NCBI GenBank assembly: GCA_016201205.1
Contig: JACQDF010000387.1
Coordinates: 1 to 34,580, forward strand
DNA from: Acidobacteriota bacterium
GTDB lineage: Bacteria; Acidobacteriota; Terriglobia; Bryobacterales; Bryobacteraceae
Length of the DNA: 34,580 bases
Direction: 5' to 3'
The notes beneath the pieces are model-generated. The model saw only the letters and a list, made by a program, of their open reading frames with translations. It had not been told where the DNA came from and searched no databases. The stretch's first letter is position 1, and each line of letters begins with the position of its first letter. Positions 6,341 to 15,838 of this stretch are shown here, piece after piece. The translations under genes were made by a program, and so were the position numbers.

Positions 6341-9300
6341 TAAAAGTCAAACCGGAGCGCAAGCTGGATCCGGCGCGCAGCGCGGGCGGAGGTGAATTCG
6401 CCGAGTCGCGCATTGGCCTGGCGGCCCTGGGCGTCGAAGCGGGTGGTGGTATCGAGCGAGCTGAACTGGGTGTGATTGAAGGCGTTGTAGAACTCGGCGC
6501 GGAACTGGAGTTTACGCACATCCCCGCGGACGGGGAAGTTCTTGAACAGGGAGATATCCCAATTGTTGATTCCCGGCCCGCGGATCACATCCTTGGCTGC
6601 GTTTCCGAAAGTTCCGACGGCGGCGGGCAGGAAGGCGTCGGTATTGAAGTTTCGGGAGAAGGTGCGCTGGTCCTTGGCGAGAATGGGGTTTCGGGCGACC
6701 ACCACACGGGCGCCGTCGGTAGGCGAGCCGGTTGTGTCGACGCTCTGCACAAACCCCAGGCCGATGCCGCCGGGGGCGCCGGAGGAGAAGCTTGCGATGC
6801 CGGAGAGTTGCCAATGGTCAGCGGCCGCGCGGGCGAGCCAGTGGTTCCAGGCGCGGCTTCCGGCGGGAAGATCCCACATCCAGTAGATGGTCATCACGTG
6901 GGTGCGGTCAAAGCCGGCCTTGCCATAGTTCCAGACTTTGGGATTGACGAGGTTCGAGACTTGAGCCGTGTTGGTATCGACGTAGTCCATCGCTTTGGAC
7001 CAAGTCCAGGAAACTCCGTACTGGAGGGTACGTGAAAAACGGCGGTTGGCGGTGAGTTGCAGCGAGTGATAACTGGAGTTGCTGGCGTATTCGTACATCA
7101 CAATGTCGTTGTAGCCGATGTAGGGCCGGAGAAACGCGGCGGGCAGAGGGCGGCCGGGGCTGGTGGAGTCCTGATTGGCGGCGGCGAAGTTGGCGCCGAA
7201 AGGAATGGCGTTCAAGTTTCGCCCCTGGAGCAGGTGGCGGCCCAGCGTGGCCGCGTAGGAGGCGTCAACAACGGTTCCAAAGCCGGCGTTGCGCTGGATG
7301 CCGAAACTGAAGTTCATGACGCGGGCGAGGGGGTATTCGGGCAGCAGACCGGTGGTGGCGGAGGGGAACGTGACACCGGAGGAGTTGATGAAGGTGTCGA
7401 GGTTGCCGTAGTAAATGACGGGATCCGCGCGAAGGGGAGGGTTACGCCAGAAGCCGAGGGTGCGCGTGCCTTGTTCGCGGCTTTCAAAAAAAAGGCCGAA
7501 GCCGCCACGAATGGCGGTCTTTCCAGTGCCGAATGGATCATAGGCGAAACCAATGCGGGGGGCGGCCTTGAGGCCGGAGTTTTCGCGGAGACCGGCTGGA
7601 TAACCGGCTTCCCGCAGGGTCTGGACGGAGCCATTCACCGGGTCGCCCGAACCTGGAGCGATGGCGCCGATGGCGGCGGCGGGAAAGGTCTCGCCTGTAA
7701 CGGGGTTGCGGCCAACGCGGGTATTGCCGCTTCGGAACGGTTCGATCAGGCGGACGCGGCGGGCGGAATCAAATCGCGAAGGCAGGAATCCGGCCTCTTC
7801 CCGGCGGTAGTGGTGGTAGGGCTGGGCCCAAGTGAAACGCAGACCAAGATCCAGCGTGAGTTTGCGGTGCACCTTCCAGTTGTCCTGGAGGAACGTCTCG
7901 AGGATGGTCGAGCGGATCTGCACCCAAGGGCGTGTTGTGGATTCGCTGTAGGAGGCGAAGTTGCCGAGGAGCGCATTGGCGAAGGGGTGGTTGGAGTCGC
8001 CTGGGTTGTTGACATCGCGACCGAAGTTGAACGTGCCGGTGAACACGCCGTCATTGCCTTCGAAGTTCCGGGTGCGCTCGGCTGCGAGGCCCGCCTTGAG
8101 GACGTGCGCTCCGCGGGTCTTGCTGAGCGAAGCATTCCAGATGAACAGAGTATCAGTGCCGCGCAGCGGAAACCGGTTTTCGAAGGTTGCGGCGACTCCA
8201 TTGGAGACGCCGCCAAAGGAGGATTGCGGGATGAGATTGAGGGGATTGTTCTGCGGGTAGAACTGAGGAATGGTGATGCTGGCGTTGCGGCGGTTGAGCC
8301 GGTCGACATCGGACTGGCGAAGGGGGAGGGCGGCTTCGGTGGCGCGATGCACACCCATGGAGGCCTCGAGGATCAGCGACGGGCCGAAGATGTGGGTGGC
8401 GGACAAGGCGCCGGAGCGGGAGGTATTGCGGTAGGAATTGGGCAGCAGGCCCCAGTTGGAGTTGCCGCCTGGGGCGGCCGCGCCGCGAATATCTTCCCAC
8501 CAATTGTTGAAGCGGCCGTAGAGTTGGGTTTTTGACCACCAGTTGGAATCGATGCGAACGGTCTCGGTATGTTTGGGAGCGATGAGACTCTCCTGAAACT
8601 GGTGGTTGTAGCGGCGGCCCGATAGCGCGACGTCGAAGAAGTTCGCGTCGGGAAACAAAGCCAGGTAGCGCTGGCCGTTCGATTGAATACGGGAGGCAGG
8701 AACGATATTGGAAGGGAACGGCTGGCCGGCGAGCGGGTCGCGAATGACGATGAGGGAACCGTTGACTTCGAGGGAGTTGCGGAAATCTCCGCGCCGCTCA
8801 TCGGCGGTGGGCATGGTGGTTTGCCGGATCGGCTGGGGCCGGGCTTCGCGGAGGTATTCGTTCGAGAAAAAGAAGAAGAGCTTGCTGCGGTTGCGTTGGA
8901 AGGGAAGCAGGATGGGTCCGCCAACATTGAAGCCGGCGCTGGTGTAGCGGTACGGCGGTTCCGGGATGCCCTGGCGGTTATTGAAGAAGTTGTTGGCGTT
9001 GAATTGTTCATGGCGCTTGTACCAATAGAGTGCGCCGTGAAACTCGCGGGAGCCGGACTTGGTGACGGCCTGAATGGAGGCGCCTGGTTTGCGGCCGAAT
9101 TCGGCCTGATAGTTCGAGACGAGGACCTTGAGCTCGCCGACCGAGTCCATGGTCGAGAAAGCGGTGACATCGGTGGCGTTCCCGAGATCGGATGTGGGAA
9201 TGCCGTCAACGGTGACGTTGTTGCCGGTCTGTCGGAGTCCCTGGATGTTGAAGGTGGCGGTGCCGGCAAAGCCGGGCGTCTCGCCGCGGGCGTTGGCGAC

Positions 9301-9771
9301 GACTCCGGGCAGCAGCGCGACCAGCGCGGAGAAGTCGCGCGAGACTACCGTGAGGTTCTGGATCTGCGAGGCGCTGATGATGCCGGAGCGTTCGGCGGAA
9401 GCGGCTTGGACGGTGGCGCCTTGCGCGGTGACGGAGATGGTTTCGGTGAGGCCGCCGAGCTCGAGCCGGATCGGTTCCAGAGCCAGACGTTCGTTGGCGG
9501 GAAGAACAACTTGATTGCGCTCGTATCGCTTGAAGCCAGGGTGTTCGACGGTAAGGGTATAAGCGCCGGGGGCCACGGCGCTGAAGGCGAAGTTGCCGCG
9601 ACCGTCGGTGAGGGCGTCCCGCGCGGCGCCGGTGGCCTCGTGGACCAGTTTCAACTGAACACTGGGGATCACGGCGCCGGTGGAGTCGGTAATGGAGCCG
9701 GAGATGGAGCCGGTGAGAACCTGGGCGGCCAGAGCTGATGCCAGAGCCAGCAAAAGTGTGAGCAGACGCAT
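6340..9771 (-). CDS. Oar-like TonB-dependent outer-membrane receptor
   Basis: It has 1143 residues. A signal peptide (about 1-16) is followed by a carboxypeptidase-regulatory domain (about 20-105, SGSITDSTGAVIPSVQLKL). The plug domain (about 110-235) contains FNIQGLRQTGNNVTVDGIPT and LVSNYQAEFGRKPGASIQAV. A long beta-barrel runs to the C-terminal IQLALRFDF, whose final aromatic residue is the outer-membrane assembly signal. Such proteins take up large or complexed substrates with TonB energy; the ligand is unknown. It is the last gene of a five-gene minus-strand operon and starts 4 bp after the isomerase stop. That suggests the imported compound is processed by the isomerase-like and amidohydrolase-like proteins encoded upstream. 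Confidence 0.92.
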   Translation of the reverse strand: MRLLTLLLALASALAAQVLTGSISGSITDSTGAVIPSVQLKLVHEATGAARDALTDGRGNFAFSAVAPGAYTLTVEHPGFKRYERNQVVLPANERLALEPIRLELGGLTETISVTAQGATVQAASAERSGIISASQIQNLTVVSRDFSALVALLPGVVANARGETPGFAGTATFNIQGLRQTGNNVTVDGIPTSDLGNATDVTAFSTMDSVGELKVLVSNYQAEFGRKPGASIQAVTKSGSREFHGALYWYKRHEQFNANNFFNNRQGIPEPPYRYTSAGFNVGGPILLPFQRNRSKLFFFFSNEYLREARPQPIRQTTMPTADERRGDFRNSLEVNGSLIVIRDPLAGQPFPSNIVPASRIQSNGQRYLALFPDANFFDVALSGRRYNHQFQESLIAPKHTETVRIDSNWWSKTQLYGRFNNWWEDIRGAAAPGGNSNWGLLPNSYRNTSRSGALSATHIFGPSLILEASMGVHRATEAALPLRQSDVDRLNRRNASITIPQFYPQNNPLNLIPQSSFGGVSNGVAATFENRFPLRGTDTLFIWNASLSKTRGAHVLKAGLAAERTRNFEGNDGVFTGTFNFGRDVNNPGDSNHPFANALLGNFASYSESTTRPWVQIRSTILETFLQDNWKVHRKLTLDLGLRFTWAQPYHHYRREEAGFLPSRFDSARRVRLIEPFRSGNTRVGRNPVTGETFPAAAIGAIAPGSGDPVNGSVQTLREAGYPAGLRENSGLKAAPRIGFAYDPFGTGKTAIRGGFGLFFESREQGTRTLGFWRNPPLRADPVIYYGNLDTFINSSGVTFPSATTGLLPEYPLARVMNFSFGIQRNAGFGTVVDASYAATLGRHLLQGRNLNAIPFGANFAAANQDSTSPGRPLPAAFLRPYIGYNDIVMYEYASNSSYHSLQLTANRRFSRTLQYGVSWTWSKAMDYVDTNTAQVSNLVNPKVWNYGKAGFDRTHVMTIYWMWDLPAGSRAWNHWLARAAADHWQLSGIASFSSGAPGGIGLGFVQSVDTTGSPTDGARVVVARNPILAKDQRTFSRNFNTDAFLPAAVGTFGNAAKDVIRGPGINNWDISLFKNFPVRGDVRKLQFRAEFYNAFNHTQFSSLDTTTRFDAQGRQANARLGEFTSARAARRIQLALRFDF

Positions 9772-9775
9772 TTCC

Positions 9776-10729
9776 TTAAGCCTCCGCGAGAAAATCCAGC
9801 ATGCGGTTGCGTGAATCGGCGAGCGCGCGCGGCATGTCCGGCGCTCCGATTTCGAGCACCAGCAGACCCGGGTAGCCCAACTGCTTCAGCCTGGTGAGCA
9901 GCCGGGGATAGTCGATCACGCCGAAGCCGAGGGGCTTGTGCTCCTTCCAGTCTGCCGGATCGATATCGTGGACGTGGAAGTGAAAAATCCTGGATCCGAG
10001 TTGGTCGATCAGCTCGTGCAAGACGTCGTTGTAAGCCCGGTATCCGGCCGGAGTGGACCGCTGTGCAGGCGCGACGCGGGCCAGGAACTCCTCGTATTGG
10101 ATCTGATGGCCGACATCGAGGGTGCAGCCCACCGAGTCATGGTCGATTTCGCGAATCAGCTTCACGAAGCCGCGGACGGAACGGGGCAGGCCAGTCTCGA
10201 TTCCGAGACGGAAGCCGAGCCGGCGGGCGCGATCGCCCCAGCGGCGGAAAAGGTCCACCACCGCGGGCCAGATCTGATCGACGTTTTTGTTGGACGGCGG
10301 CGCGGTGACATGCACCACCCCGAGACGCCCCCCGAAGAACGCGGTCGCTTCCATGGCGATCTCGACCTGGCGGATCGAGAAGTCGCGAACGTTGGAGAAT
10401 TCGGAGAAGTAGTGCAGATCGATGTAGGGCAGGTGGGTGGTGATGTTCTTGAAACCACCAAGCCGGCGGCGGAGATCGCTTCGTTGGGAGGCGGTCATGC
10501 GGTCGAACTGGAAGCCGGGGAACAGGCCCGGGCGCGGCTCGGGAACGCCCATCGGATGGATTTCGATGGTGGGGAAATTCAGAACGCGCAGAGCGTCCAC
10601 GGCCTGCCCGAGGCCATAGCCGGCGATGGCGGTGTTGGCTCCGACAATCGAGGGGTCGAGGCGCCGCTGCGCCATGAGGGCGGCCGGCACGGTGAGGAAC
10701 AGACGGCGGCTCGATGGGGACGGCGGCAT
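9776..10729 (-). CDS. Sugar phosphate isomerase/epimerase-like TIM-barrel protein, Tat-exported
   Basis: It has 317 residues. The N-terminus SSRRLFLTVPAALMA is a twin-arginine signal, so the folded, metal-bound protein is probably exported. The xylose-isomerase-like AP-endonuclease-2 fold shows its metal-site strands in order: LGIETG, CTLDVGH, FHFHVHDID and LVLEIG, giving the expected Glu, Asp/His, His and Glu ligands. Family members isomerise or epimerise sugars and inositols; the substrate here is unknown. It lies 28 bp after an amidohydrolase gene and 4 bp before the TonB receptor, in the same operon. Confidence 0.85.
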   Translation of the reverse strand: MPPSPSSRRLFLTVPAALMAQRRLDPSIVGANTAIAGYGLGQAVDALRVLNFPTIEIHPMGVPEPRPGLFPGFQFDRMTASQRSDLRRRLGGFKNITTHLPYIDLHYFSEFSNVRDFSIRQVEIAMEATAFFGGRLGVVHVTAPPSNKNVDQIWPAVVDLFRRWGDRARRLGFRLGIETGLPRSVRGFVKLIREIDHDSVGCTLDVGHQIQYEEFLARVAPAQRSTPAGYRAYNDVLHELIDQLGSRIFHFHVHDIDPADWKEHKPLGFGVIDYPRLLTRLKQLGYPGLLVLEIGAPDMPRALADSRNRMLDFLAEA

Positions 10730-10757
10730 GGATTCTCCCCGGGGATCTCCATTTTCG

Positions 10758-12020
10758 CTACGGTCTGGCCAGATACTTCTTGTACAGCTTCGTGTGTCTG
10801 CTCTCCAGATCCACTTCTCTGCCCCGGATAAACAAACGCTTCAACTGAGTCTTGACCTCGAGCGGATCTCCGTCGGTAATCATCAGGTCCGCCGATTTGC
10901 CTTTGTCGATCGACCCCATGATCTGATCCACTCCCCAGATCTGCGCCGGATATAACGTCACGGACTTGAGCGCCTCTTCATAAGGCAGCCCGAAAGCCAC
11001 GGCAGTGGCCGCCTGATAGGGCAGATTGCGGGAAAACTGATTGCCGAAACTGCCGAAAGCGAATTTCACTCCCGCCCGGTGCAACTCCGCCGGCAAAGAG
11101 AAAGCGGCGTCGTAGGAGTCATCTTCCTCCATGGGCAGCGCCTGGGTCGGCCCGCAGATGACGGGGATATTCTTTGCTTTCAGATCGGCAAGGGTGTTGC
11201 CGGGCTTGCGGACGCCGGTGAGGACGATCCTCACCCGTTCTTTTTCCGCCCAGGCGAGGGCGTCGCGAATCGCTCGCTCGCGCACGGCGGAGACCATCAG
11301 CGGCACTTTGCCCTCGAGCACCGGCAGCATGGCCTCCAGCGCCAGGTCCGTCTTGAAGCCCGGCCCGCCGGCGGCCTTTGCTTTCTGGTAGCGGCGCGCG
11401 GATTCGAAGTATTCGCGCAATTGCTTCATGCGGCGGTCGTAGTTGCGCTTTGCGTCGGTGTAGGATCCGCGCACGACCCCTTCGGTGAAGCTGAAAGAAA
11501 AGGTGTTGATTGCCGGGAAGGAGAGCACCATGGCCGCATCTCGCCGCATGGTCATCTCCTCCCACGTCCAGCCGTCCAGGTACATCAGCGACGCCTGCCC
11601 GGCGATGACGCCGCCGCCGGGAAGGGCCATCGCCGCGGTAATGCCGTTGGCTCGGATCACCGGGATGTGCTCGCTGGACGGATTGACGGCGATGGCGGCC
11701 CGAAGCTGCGGCTTGAAGTCCCCCAGCTCGCTGACATCGGCGGTTTCCCGCACCGAGCCGATCTCGGACATGCCTACCTCGGTGGCCGAATCAATCATGC
11801 CCGGATAGACATGCAGGCCCTTGCCCTCGATGACCTTGATGCCTTTGGCCACGACAATCTTGAGCCCGATGTCCGCGATCTTGCCATCCTGCACCAGCAA
11901 AGACGCATTCTCGATCGATGGGCCCGAGACAGGATGAATGACGGCGCCGCGGATCAGGAAGGTGTCGTCCGCGCCGGCCGACAAGGCCGCTGCCAGCCAG
12001 AAGAGGGAGAGAGCTCTCAT
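10758..12020 (-). CDS. Secreted amidohydrolase-like protein lacking the HxH metal motif
   Basis: It has 420 residues with a short signal peptide (ALSLFWLAAALSAGA). The amidohydrolase composite domain is clear: an N-terminal sandwich (IRGAVIHPVSG, LLVQDGKIADIG), the barrel entry YPGMIDSATEVG, and the C-terminal GSIDKGKSADLMITDGDPL. In active enzymes the entry reads PGxIDxHxH; here both His are missing (IDSATE). The later His ligands are not evident either. It is therefore probably catalytically dead or uses another chemistry. The gene overlaps the upstream paralogue by 4 bp, suggesting coupled synthesis and perhaps a mixed complex. Confidence 0.85.
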   Translation of the reverse strand: MRALSLFWLAAALSAGADDTFLIRGAVIHPVSGPSIENASLLVQDGKIADIGLKIVVAKGIKVIEGKGLHVYPGMIDSATEVGMSEIGSVRETADVSELGDFKPQLRAAIAVNPSSEHIPVIRANGITAAMALPGGGVIAGQASLMYLDGWTWEEMTMRRDAAMVLSFPAINTFSFSFTEGVVRGSYTDAKRNYDRRMKQLREYFESARRYQKAKAAGGPGFKTDLALEAMLPVLEGKVPLMVSAVRERAIRDALAWAEKERVRIVLTGVRKPGNTLADLKAKNIPVICGPTQALPMEEDDSYDAAFSLPAELHRAGVKFAFGSFGNQFSRNLPYQAATAVAFGLPYEEALKSVTLYPAQIWGVDQIMGSIDKGKSADLMITDGDPLEVKTQLKRLFIRGREVDLESRHTKLYKKYLARP

Positions 12021-13369
12021 GCAGCGGGCCTCCTCGGACCCTGCTTCTTCTGCTGTTGCTGCTGCTGTTTTTCCTTCTCGAGCAGCCTGTTCTTCTCGAG
12101 CCGGCGCTTGTCACGCTCGCTCAGGTCTTTGTCGCGGTCGAAGTACACCTGGCCGTCAATGAGCACCTTCAGCACTTTGGCGTAGCTGGACAGCGGATGC
12201 TTGTCGTAGATCACCAGGTCGGCGTCCTTGCCTGTTTCGATCGAGCCGATGCGATTGTCCAGGTCAAGCTGCCGGGCCGGGTTGATGGTGATGAGCGAGA
12301 GGGCTTCGTTCTCCGTGAGCCCGCCGTACTTCATCGTCTTGGCGGCTTCGGTATTGAGGCGGCGCATCAGCTCGCCGGAATCGGAATTCAGGGAAACCAG
12401 GACGCCCTTTTTCAGCATGATCGCAGCGTTGTAGGGAATGGCGTCGTAGGCCTCGACTTTATAGGCCCACCAGTCGCTGAAGGTCGAGGCCCCGGCGCCG
12501 TGGGCGGCGATCTCCTTGGCCACTTTGTAGCCCTCGAGCACGTGCTGCAACGTTTTGATCTTGAAGCCGAATTCATCAGCCACGCGCAGCAGCATCAGGA
12601 TCTCATCGGCGCGGTAGCAGTGGGCGTGCACCAGCCGCTTGCCTTCCAGCGCCTCGACCAGCGGTTCGAGCTTCAAGTCGCGAGGCGGCGGAATCACTTT
12701 CTCGCCGCGCGCTGATTTTTCCCGGTACTCCTTCCATGCCTGCTGGTACTGTTTGGCTTCGTTGAAGGCCTGCCGGATCACGTCCTCGACGCCCATTCGC
12801 GTGCCGGGATAGCGAAGGTTGTCGGGGGTTCCCTGGGAGCGGCGGCCGACGCCGCTGGGCATGCCCTGGCGCTTCGGATTCTCACCCAGCGCGAACTTGA
12901 TCCCCGGCTTGGCCCCTTCGAACAGGATGCCCTCGGCGTCCTGGCCCCAGCGCATCTTGATCACCTGGCACTTGCCGCCGATCGAATTGGCGCTGCCGTG
13001 CAGAATATTGGCGGTCGTCACGCCGCCGGCCAGCGCGCGGTAGATTCCGACATCCTCCGGATCGAGCACGTCTTCAATGCCCACCATCGAGGACACCGAG
13101 ACGGAGCCTTCATTGATCGAATCGGCGGCGATGTGCGAGTGCGCGTCAATGATGCCGGGCATCACGTACTGACCGCCGGCATCGATCACCTGGGCGCCGG
13201 GCGGCACCAGCACCTTCTCACCCACTTCGGCAATCTTGCCGTCCTTGACGAGGATCGAGCCCTTGAAGGCGCCTCTGGTTACCGTGATCACGGTGGCATT
13301 CTGCACCACCACCGGGGGAGCGGCCCAAACGACGGCCGGAACAGCAAGAATGAAGCACAGCAGTTTCAT
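12017..13369 (-). CDS. Secreted amidohydrolase with intact metal site
   Basis: It has 450 residues with a signal peptide (about 1-16). The metal-site residues are present: IIDAHSHIA (HxH), LVHAHCYRADE, LQHVLEGYK, and the Asp in LVSLNSDSGELMRRLN. The C-terminal sandwich closes with GSIETGKDADLVIYDKHPL. The family hydrolyses amide or ester bonds in peptides, cyclic imides and related compounds. A low-complexity tail follows (DRDKDLSERDKRRLEKNR, then a run of six Gln and basic residues), encoded by CTG/TTG-rich DNA at about 12044-12075. It is the middle gene of three overlapping paralogues and the only one with a complete active site. Confidence 0.9.
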   Translation of the reverse strand: MKLLCFILAVPAVVWAAPPVVVQNATVITVTRGAFKGSILVKDGKIAEVGEKVLVPPGAQVIDAGGQYVMPGIIDAHSHIAADSINEGSVSVSSMVGIEDVLDPEDVGIYRALAGGVTTANILHGSANSIGGKCQVIKMRWGQDAEGILFEGAKPGIKFALGENPKRQGMPSGVGRRSQGTPDNLRYPGTRMGVEDVIRQAFNEAKQYQQAWKEYREKSARGEKVIPPPRDLKLEPLVEALEGKRLVHAHCYRADEILMLLRVADEFGFKIKTLQHVLEGYKVAKEIAAHGAGASTFSDWWAYKVEAYDAIPYNAAIMLKKGVLVSLNSDSGELMRRLNTEAAKTMKYGGLTENEALSLITINPARQLDLDNRIGSIETGKDADLVIYDKHPLSSYAKVLKVLIDGQVYFDRDKDLSERDKRRLEKNRLLEKEKQQQQQQKKQGPRRPAA

Positions 13370-14751
13370 CTGGACACCTCCGTTAGCGCCGGCGGCGCTT
13401 CCGGCGACGGTTCAAACTTGACGCCATCGACAAACACGTACTTGACCTCTGTCTTCTCCTGAAACAGCTCGCCGCTGGTGACGATCAGGTTTGCGATCTT
13501 GCCCTTCTCGATGCTGCCCAGACGGTCCGCTACGCCAAAGATTTCCGCCGGCCCCAGCGTCAAGGCGCGGACAGCGGCGGCTTGCGGCAAACCGGCATCC
13601 AGAGAGCGCCTGACGCTTCTGGCGATGTCGGATGAGCGGTCGAGCCCGCCCAGGTAGAAGGCGAATTTGACGCCCGCCTTTGCCAGCGCAGCCGGAGTCG
13701 AGGGAGCCTTGTCGCGCAATTCGAGCATGCGGAAGCTGTCTTCCGCCTCCGGGTCGGCATCGCGCGACTTCTCAGGCCAGCGCAAGTTCACCAGCACGGC
13801 TGCGTCGTACTTGCTGAGGATGTCCGCGGCCCGGTAGCCTTCATGGACACCGTACAGCACCGCCTTCAGTTTCAACTCCCCGGCAAAACGCAACATGCGA
13901 GCGATTTCCTTGGGATCCTGCGCCGGCATCAGCACTCGCGGCGCGGCCAGCACCCCCTCGAGCGTCTTGTCGTAATCAGGCCGCTTATTGCCCAGCGGGC
14001 TGGCCGCGTACAGCTCCTTGGCCTTTTGGTAATGATCCGCGTCCAGGTAGATCTGGCGGATGTAGGCGATCACGCCCATCAGCGAGCCCGGGAAGCCGCC
14101 GCCGAAACTGCCGCCGCCGCGCAGCGTCAGGTACAATCCGGCCGGCGATTGGACCACCATGCTCCCCGCGCGCTGGCCCGCCAGATTGATCACCGCCCCC
14201 TGCCCGGCGAAGATGCCGCGATTGGGGAAGCAAACAGCTCCAGTGAAGCCGGCGCCGCGGGCGGACTCCAGCCGCCGGTCCGCCGGATCGAGCTGGTCAG
14301 CCGCCAGCAGAAAGCTGGTGTTGTAAGGCCGATCCTCCGGCCCGCGCGCCGGCGGCGCCGAGGGCGTAGTGAGTGTCGTGGGACGGCCCGGCGGTGCAGG
14401 CGTTGGCGCAGGAGCAGGGTCCTCCGGCACGAAGCCCCTGCGTCCGGATGGGGACGCTGTTTGTGATTGCGCGCCCGGCAATCCCCACGTGCTCAGAGCG
14501 TCGATCAGGCCCGGATACACCGTCAGGCCCTCGCCGTTGATGACCCAGGCATCCGCGGGTTCCTGCACGCTGTCTCCAACGGCCTCAATCAGCCCGTTGC
14601 GAATCACCACGGTCCCTTTGGCGATGACGGGACCGCTGACGGTGACGATCCTGGCGTTCTTGATCGCCACCACCGGCGGCGTTTCCGCCAACGCCCGGCC
14701 GGCCAAGGACAACCAGCCAGTCAAGCACAGCACAAACAACCGGTTCTTCAT
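13366..14751 (-). CDS. Secreted amidohydrolase-like protein, HxH motif absent
   Basis: It has 461 residues from the ATG at 14751, which begins a proper signal peptide (MKNRLFVLCLTGWLSLAGRA). A longer frame to 14799 would run into the start of divergent purM. The sandwich and barrel entry are recognisable (IKNARIVTVSG, VYPGLIDALSTWG), but the HxH is replaced by ALS. A Pro/Thr-rich insert (about 115-150) and a Gly-rich loop (LRGGGSFGGGFPG) follow. The C-terminus has GSIEKGKIANLIVTSGEL. It is the first gene of the five-gene operon and overlaps the next by 4 bp. It may be a non-catalytic partner of the intact paralogue. Confidence 0.85.
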   Translation of the reverse strand: MKNRLFVLCLTGWLSLAGRALAETPPVVAIKNARIVTVSGPVIAKGTVVIRNGLIEAVGDSVQEPADAWVINGEGLTVYPGLIDALSTWGLPGAQSQTASPSGRRGFVPEDPAPAPTPAPPGRPTTLTTPSAPPARGPEDRPYNTSFLLAADQLDPADRRLESARGAGFTGAVCFPNRGIFAGQGAVINLAGQRAGSMVVQSPAGLYLTLRGGGSFGGGFPGSLMGVIAYIRQIYLDADHYQKAKELYAASPLGNKRPDYDKTLEGVLAAPRVLMPAQDPKEIARMLRFAGELKLKAVLYGVHEGYRAADILSKYDAAVLVNLRWPEKSRDADPEAEDSFRMLELRDKAPSTPAALAKAGVKFAFYLGGLDRSSDIARSVRRSLDAGLPQAAAVRALTLGPAEIFGVADRLGSIEKGKIANLIVTSGELFQEKTEVKYVFVDGVKFEPSPEAPPALTEVSR

Positions 14752-14763
14752 AGCTGATCCCTG

Positions 14764-14770
14764 TATTATA
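14764..14770. promoter_or_regulatory. Overlapping divergent -10 elements, amidohydrolase operon and purMN
   Basis: Only 34 bp separate the two divergent start codons (14751 and 14786). Within them, TATTAT (14764-14769) reads toward purM and TATAAT (14765-14770, minus strand) reads toward the amidohydrolase operon. Polymerases for the two directions should exclude each other. No convincing -35 elements are seen, and they would lie inside the opposite coding starts. Confidence 0.4.
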
Positions 14771-14785
14771 AGAGGTTTGCCACGA

Positions 14786-15838
14786 ATGAAGCTTTCCAAT
14801 CGTGACTTGGCGCCGATTCGCTACCATGACGCCGGAGTGAGTATTGACGAGGCGGCAAGGGTGGTTGGTTACGTCAAGGGGCTGGCTCGAAAGACCTTCA
14901 GCAAAGCGGTCTTGACCGGCATCGGCAGCTTTGGCGGCGGCTTTCATCTGAAGGGATGGAAAGATCCGGTGCTGGTCAGCTCGATGGACGGAGTCGGCAC
15001 CAAGCTCAAAGTCGCGGTCCTGGCGGGAAAACATGACACGGTGGGCCAGGATCTGGTGAACCACTGCGTCAATGACATCATGGTCCAGGGAGCGCGCCCG
15101 CTGTTCTTTCTCGATTATTTCGCCACCGGCAGGCTGAACGCGGAAGTGACCGGGAGCGTCATCAGCGGTATGGCCCGAGCCTGCCGCGAGAATCACTGCG
15201 CGCTGATCGGCGGCGAGACGGCGGAGATGCCCGGCATGTACGCCGAGGGCGAGTATGACGTCGCCGGCTGTATCATCGGAGCGGTCGAGCGGCGGGCGCT
15301 GCTGACGGGGGCTGGAATCAAGCCGGGTGACGTGCTGCTGGGGCTGCCCTCGACGGGCCTGCATACCAACGGCTATTCGCTGGCGCGAAAGCTGTTGTTC
15401 GACGTGGCCGGCCATGGCGTCCATACGCGGGTGGCGGAGCTGGGTTGCACGGCGGGCGAGGAATTGCTCAAGGTGCATCGCAGTTATCGCCGGCCGCTCG
15501 AGTCGCTGCACAAGGCAGGCCTGCTCGAAGGCGCGGCTCACATTACGGGCGGAGGGATCACGGACAATCTGCCTCGAGTATTGCCCAGGGGCGTTCATGC
15601 AGAGGTGGCCGCTGGCTCCTGGCCCGAGCTGCCGGTGTTCGGTCTGCTGAAGCGTATCGGCAACGTGCCGGAAGAGGATTACCGGCGCACGTTCAACACC
15701 GGCATCGGTATGATTCTGGTGGTGCGTGAACGCGGCCGGCAGGAAGCGGAGCGGCGCTTGCGGCGGTTGCGAGAGAGCGTCTACCGCATCGGGCGGATCG
15801 TGAAAGGCGACGCCCGCCCTCGAGTGATCTACACATGA
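14786..15838 (+). CDS. purM: Phosphoribosylformylglycinamidine cyclo-ligase PurM (AIR synthetase)
   Basis: ATP-dependent ring closure of FGAM to aminoimidazole ribotide, step five of purine synthesis. It has 350 residues from the ATG at 14786, which has AAGAGG about 10 bp upstream. The open frame extends further upstream to 14369, but that is antisense to the amidohydrolase gene. Key motifs are VLVSSMDGVGTKLKVA, the nucleotide-binding DLVNHCVNDIMVQGA, ALIGGETAEMPGMY, GLPSTGLHTNGYSLAR, HITGGGITDNLPRVLP and FNTGIGM. Its stop overlaps the purN start by 4 bp. Confidence 0.96.
   Translation: MKLSNRDLAPIRYHDAGVSIDEAARVVGYVKGLARKTFSKAVLTGIGSFGGGFHLKGWKDPVLVSSMDGVGTKLKVAVLAGKHDTVGQDLVNHCVNDIMVQGARPLFFLDYFATGRLNAEVTGSVISGMARACRENHCALIGGETAEMPGMYAEGEYDVAGCIIGAVERRALLTGAGIKPGDVLLGLPSTGLHTNGYSLARKLLFDVAGHGVHTRVAELGCTAGEELLKVHRSYRRPLESLHKAGLLEGAAHITGGGITDNLPRVLPRGVHAEVAAGSWPELPVFGLLKRIGNVPEEDYRRTFNTGIGMILVVRERGRQEAERRLRRLRESVYRIGRIVKGDARPRVIYT

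Noticed and set aside
7057-9738. Long plus-strand open frames (492 and 351 codons) across the first complete TonB receptor
   Set aside because: They are antisense to a clear receptor gene. Their translations are Gly/Ala/Val/Glu-rich without domains, the usual GC-rich shadow.
14369-14785. Upstream extension of purM giving a 489-residue frame
   Set aside because: The extra 139 codons lie antisense to the amidohydrolase gene, and PurM homology starts right at the ATG at 14786.
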